Positions 62,354-64,000 of a DNA stretch of 64,000 bases are shown piece by piece. Each line of letters opens with the position of its first letter. Position 1 is the first letter of the stretch. This stretch comes from Paratractidigestivibacter faecalis (GTDB taxonomy: Bacteria > Actinomycetota > Coriobacteriia > Coriobacteriales > Atopobiaceae). The stretch spans positions 832,742 through 896,741 of the forward strand of contig NZ_QSNG01000001.1 of NCBI RefSeq assembly GCF_003416765.1, given 5' to 3'. Under the pieces are notes generated by a model. That model saw only the letters and a list, made by a program, of their open reading frames with translations, searched no databases and had not been told where the DNA came from. Position numbers and translations under genes: made by a program.

Positions 62354-63382
62354 GTGATAGCAATTGTCAAGGGCTCGGCCTCGGAGGAGCAGCTCGGGCA
62401 TTTCGTTCAGTGGATCGAGAACCGCGGGCTCAAGACCGACGTCTCGCGCGGTGAGGACGAGACCATCGTCGGCATCATCGGCGACACCACGCAGATCGAT
62501 CCGTTCCTCCTTGAGAGCATGGACATCATCGAGCGCGTCCAGCGCGTGACCGAGCCCTTCAAGAAGGCAAACCGCAAGTTCCACCCCGAGGACACCGTCA
62601 TCGACTGCGGCTACGGCGTCAAGGTGGGCGGCGGCAACTTCCAGGTCATGGCCGGCCCCTGCTCCGTCGAGGGCAGGAACCTCATCGAGATCGCCCGCGC
62701 GGTCAAGGCCGCCGGCGCCACCATCCTGCGCGGCGGCGCCTACAAGCCCCGCACCTCCCCCTACGCCTACCAGGGCATGGGCGAGAAGGGCCTCGACCTC
62801 CTGATGGAGGCCAGCGCCGAGCTCGAGATGCCCGTCGTAACCGAGATCATGGACCCGCGCGACGTCCAGACCTTCCTCGACCACGGCGTCCAGGTCATGC
62901 AGATCGGCGCGCGCAACGCCCAGAACTTCACCCTGCTCAAGGAGGTCGGAAAGACCCAGGTGCCGGTCCTTCTCAAGCGCGGCATGTCCGAGACCATCGA
63001 CGAGCTACTGATGGGCGCCGAGTACATCATGAGCGAGGGCAACCCCAACGTCATGCTCTGCGAGCGCGGCATCCGCACCTTCGAGACGCGCACCCGCAAC
63101 ACCTTTGACGTCAACGCCATCCCCGTCCTCCACCACCTGACGCACCTGCCGGTCATCGCCGACCCGAGCCACTCCACCGGCTACACCCGCTACGTGCGCC
63201 CCGCCGCCTACGCCGCCGTGGCCGCAGGCGCCGACGGCCTGGAGGTCGAGGTCCACGACAACCCGTCCCAGGCGTGGTCCGACGGCGCCCAGGCCCTCAC
63301 GCCCGAGCAGTTCGACGACGCCATGCGCCGCATCGCCCTCATCCGCGAGGCCGTCTGCGCAGACCTCCCAGAGGAGGAGTAG
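62354..63382 (+). CDS. aroF: 3-deoxy-7-phosphoheptulonate (DAHP) synthase, type I-beta with N-terminal regulatory-like domain
   Basis: 342 aa from GTG at 62354 (AGGAGG upstream). Joins PEP and erythrose 4-phosphate in the first shikimate-pathway step. The first about 70 residues (AIVKGSASEEQLGHFVQWIENRGL) form the ferredoxin-like domain that confers feedback control in type I-beta enzymes. The barrel has VMAGPCSVEGRNLIEIARAVKAAGATILRGGAYKPRTSPYAYQG, EIMDPRDVQ, QIGARNAQNF, VLLKRGMS, CERGIRTFE and IADPSHSTGY, carrying the metal and substrate residues. tyrA starts 3 bases after it, so the pair forms an aromatic amino-acid operon. Confidence 0.96.
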   Translation: MIAIVKGSASEEQLGHFVQWIENRGLKTDVSRGEDETIVGIIGDTTQIDPFLLESMDIIERVQRVTEPFKKANRKFHPEDTVIDCGYGVKVGGGNFQVMAGPCSVEGRNLIEIARAVKAAGATILRGGAYKPRTSPYAYQGMGEKGLDLLMEASAELEMPVVTEIMDPRDVQTFLDHGVQVMQIGARNAQNFTLLKEVGKTQVPVLLKRGMSETIDELLMGAEYIMSEGNPNVMLCERGIRTFETRTRNTFDVNAIPVLHHLTHLPVIADPSHSTGYTRYVRPAAYAAVAAGADGLEVEVHDNPSQAWSDGAQALTPEQFDDAMRRIALIREAVCADLPEEE

Positions 63383-63384
63383 CC

Positions 63385-64000
63385 GTGCCCGAGCAGAGCA
63401 GCACCACCTCCTTCGTGCCCGGCCGCTGCGGCGTCGTGGGCCTGGGCCTCATGGGAGGCTCCTTCGCCCGCGCCTTCCGCGCCGCCGGCCGCGAGGTCTT
63501 TGCCTGGAACCGCACCCGCAGCACGCTCGAGCTGGCCGAGATCGAGACCGTGACCGGCGAGCTCACCGACGACGTCATCGGGACCTGCGAGCTCATCGTC
63601 CTGGCGGGCTACCCGCAGTCCGCCATCGACTGGCTGCGCGAGAAGGCCGACCTCATCGCCGACGGGGCCATCGTCATAGACACGGTGGGCGTCAAGCGCG
63701 TCATCTGCGAGACCTGCGACAAGATCTCGGAGGGCCACGGCTGGACCTTCGTGGGATGTCACCCCATGGCGGGAACCCAGTACTCGGGCTTCGCGCACTC
63801 CCGCGCCACCATGTTCAAGGGCGCCCCCATGGTGGTCGTCCCTCCCAAAATGGGCGACCTCGAGCGCGCCGACCTTCTCGAGCGCCTGAAGGAGCTCCTG
63901 GCGCCCTGCCAGTTCGGCAGCTTCACGCTGGCCACCGCCGGCGTCCACGACCACGTCATCGCTTTCACGTCCCAGCTGGCCCACGTGGTCTCCAACGCCT
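63385..64000 (+). CDS. tyrA: Prephenate dehydrogenase (partial, C-terminus off window)
   Basis: 205 codons are visible, from GTG at 63385 (GAGGAG overlaps the end of aroF). TyrA makes 4-hydroxyphenylpyruvate for tyrosine. The NAD-binding motif GVVGLGLMGGSFARAF is at about residues 16-31, then LIVLAGYPQSAIDWL, IVIDTVGVKR and the family-typical VGCHPMAGTQYSGFAHSRATMFKGAPMVVVPP. The substrate-binding helical domain begins near VHDHVIAFTSQLAHVVSNA, where the window ends. It is coupled to aroF. Confidence 0.93.
   Translation, partial: MPEQSSTTSFVPGRCGVVGLGLMGGSFARAFRAAGREVFAWNRTRSTLELAEIETVTGELTDDVIGTCELIVLAGYPQSAIDWLREKADLIADGAIVIDTVGVKRVICETCDKISEGHGWTFVGCHPMAGTQYSGFAHSRATMFKGAPMVVVPPKMGDLERADLLERLKELLAPCQFGSFTLATAGVHDHVIAFTSQLAHVVSNA

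Overview
The window is a contiguous stretch of high-GC bacterial chromosome. No rRNA operon, CRISPR array, insertion sequence or prophage is visible. Gene content and order suggest an actinobacterium of the class Coriobacteriia (Olsenella/Atopobium-like). The grounds are the frequent GTG and TTG starts, heterotetrameric glycyl-tRNA synthetase, pyruvate phosphate dikinase, the MEP isoprenoid pathway, a mreBCD-mrdA-rodA rod-shape cluster, paired radical-SAM TIGR03960/TIGR03936 genes and bacterial-type ProS. The taxon is an inference; no rRNA gene is present to confirm it. Most genes lie on the minus strand in long, tightly packed operons with 1-4 nt overlaps.

Layout. 1-3740: an ABC-F ATPase cut by the window edge, diverging from an OatA-like acyltransferase. 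3817-5521: a tRNA island in which two identical tRNA-Ala(GGC) genes lie in inverted orientation around two lower-GC P-loop kinase genes, a CAU tRNA and a long inverted repeat; a tRNA-Val follows. 5608-8291: a small membrane protein, an aminotransferase and an FMN-dependent 2-hydroxy-acid oxidising enzyme. 8399-18709: a classic information/envelope block, in transcription order rpsB-tsf, terminator, pyrH-frr-uppS-cdsA-dxr-rseP-ispG-proS. 18913-25570: rplS-rnhB-yraN-comM-dprA-trmFO-xerC. 25680-34326: a DUF6273-like exported protein, dGTPase, ppdK, a half-length PPDK regulatory protein and glyQS. 34371-36846: rpsP-khpA-rimM-trmD-lepB. 37089-40330 (plus strand): a two-component system and dinB. 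40352-46682: rplU-rpmA-obg-proB-proA-nadD-yqeK-rsfS. 46872-59385: zinc-ribbon protein, cyclophilin, TPR protein, mreB-mreC-mreD-mrdA-rodA, DUF697-like protein and the two radical-SAM-associated genes. 59537-61921: a P-type cation ATPase. 62095-62171: tRNA-Arg(CCG). 62354-64000 (plus strand): aroF and a partial tyrA.

How the genes work together. Most of the window is growth machinery: ribosome parts and maturation (rpsB, tsf, frr, rplS, rpsP, rplU, rpmA, rimM, trmD, obg, rsfS, khpA), lipid-carrier and phospholipid synthesis (dxr, ispG, uppS, cdsA), envelope elongation (mre/mrdA/rodA, OatA-like), DNA uptake and processing (dprA, comM, yraN, xerC, rnhB) and amino-acid synthesis (proBA, aroF-tyrA).

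The least ordinary features are the inverted tRNA-Ala pair flanking a kinase cassette, a PPDK-regulatory-protein relative that lacks its catalytic P-loop half next to ppdK, a site-2 protease with an inserted winged-helix-like segment, a cysteine-rich PBP2, and uncharacterised TPR and zinc-ribbon membrane proteins ahead of mreB. No clear, wholly new multi-gene system can be claimed from sequence alone.
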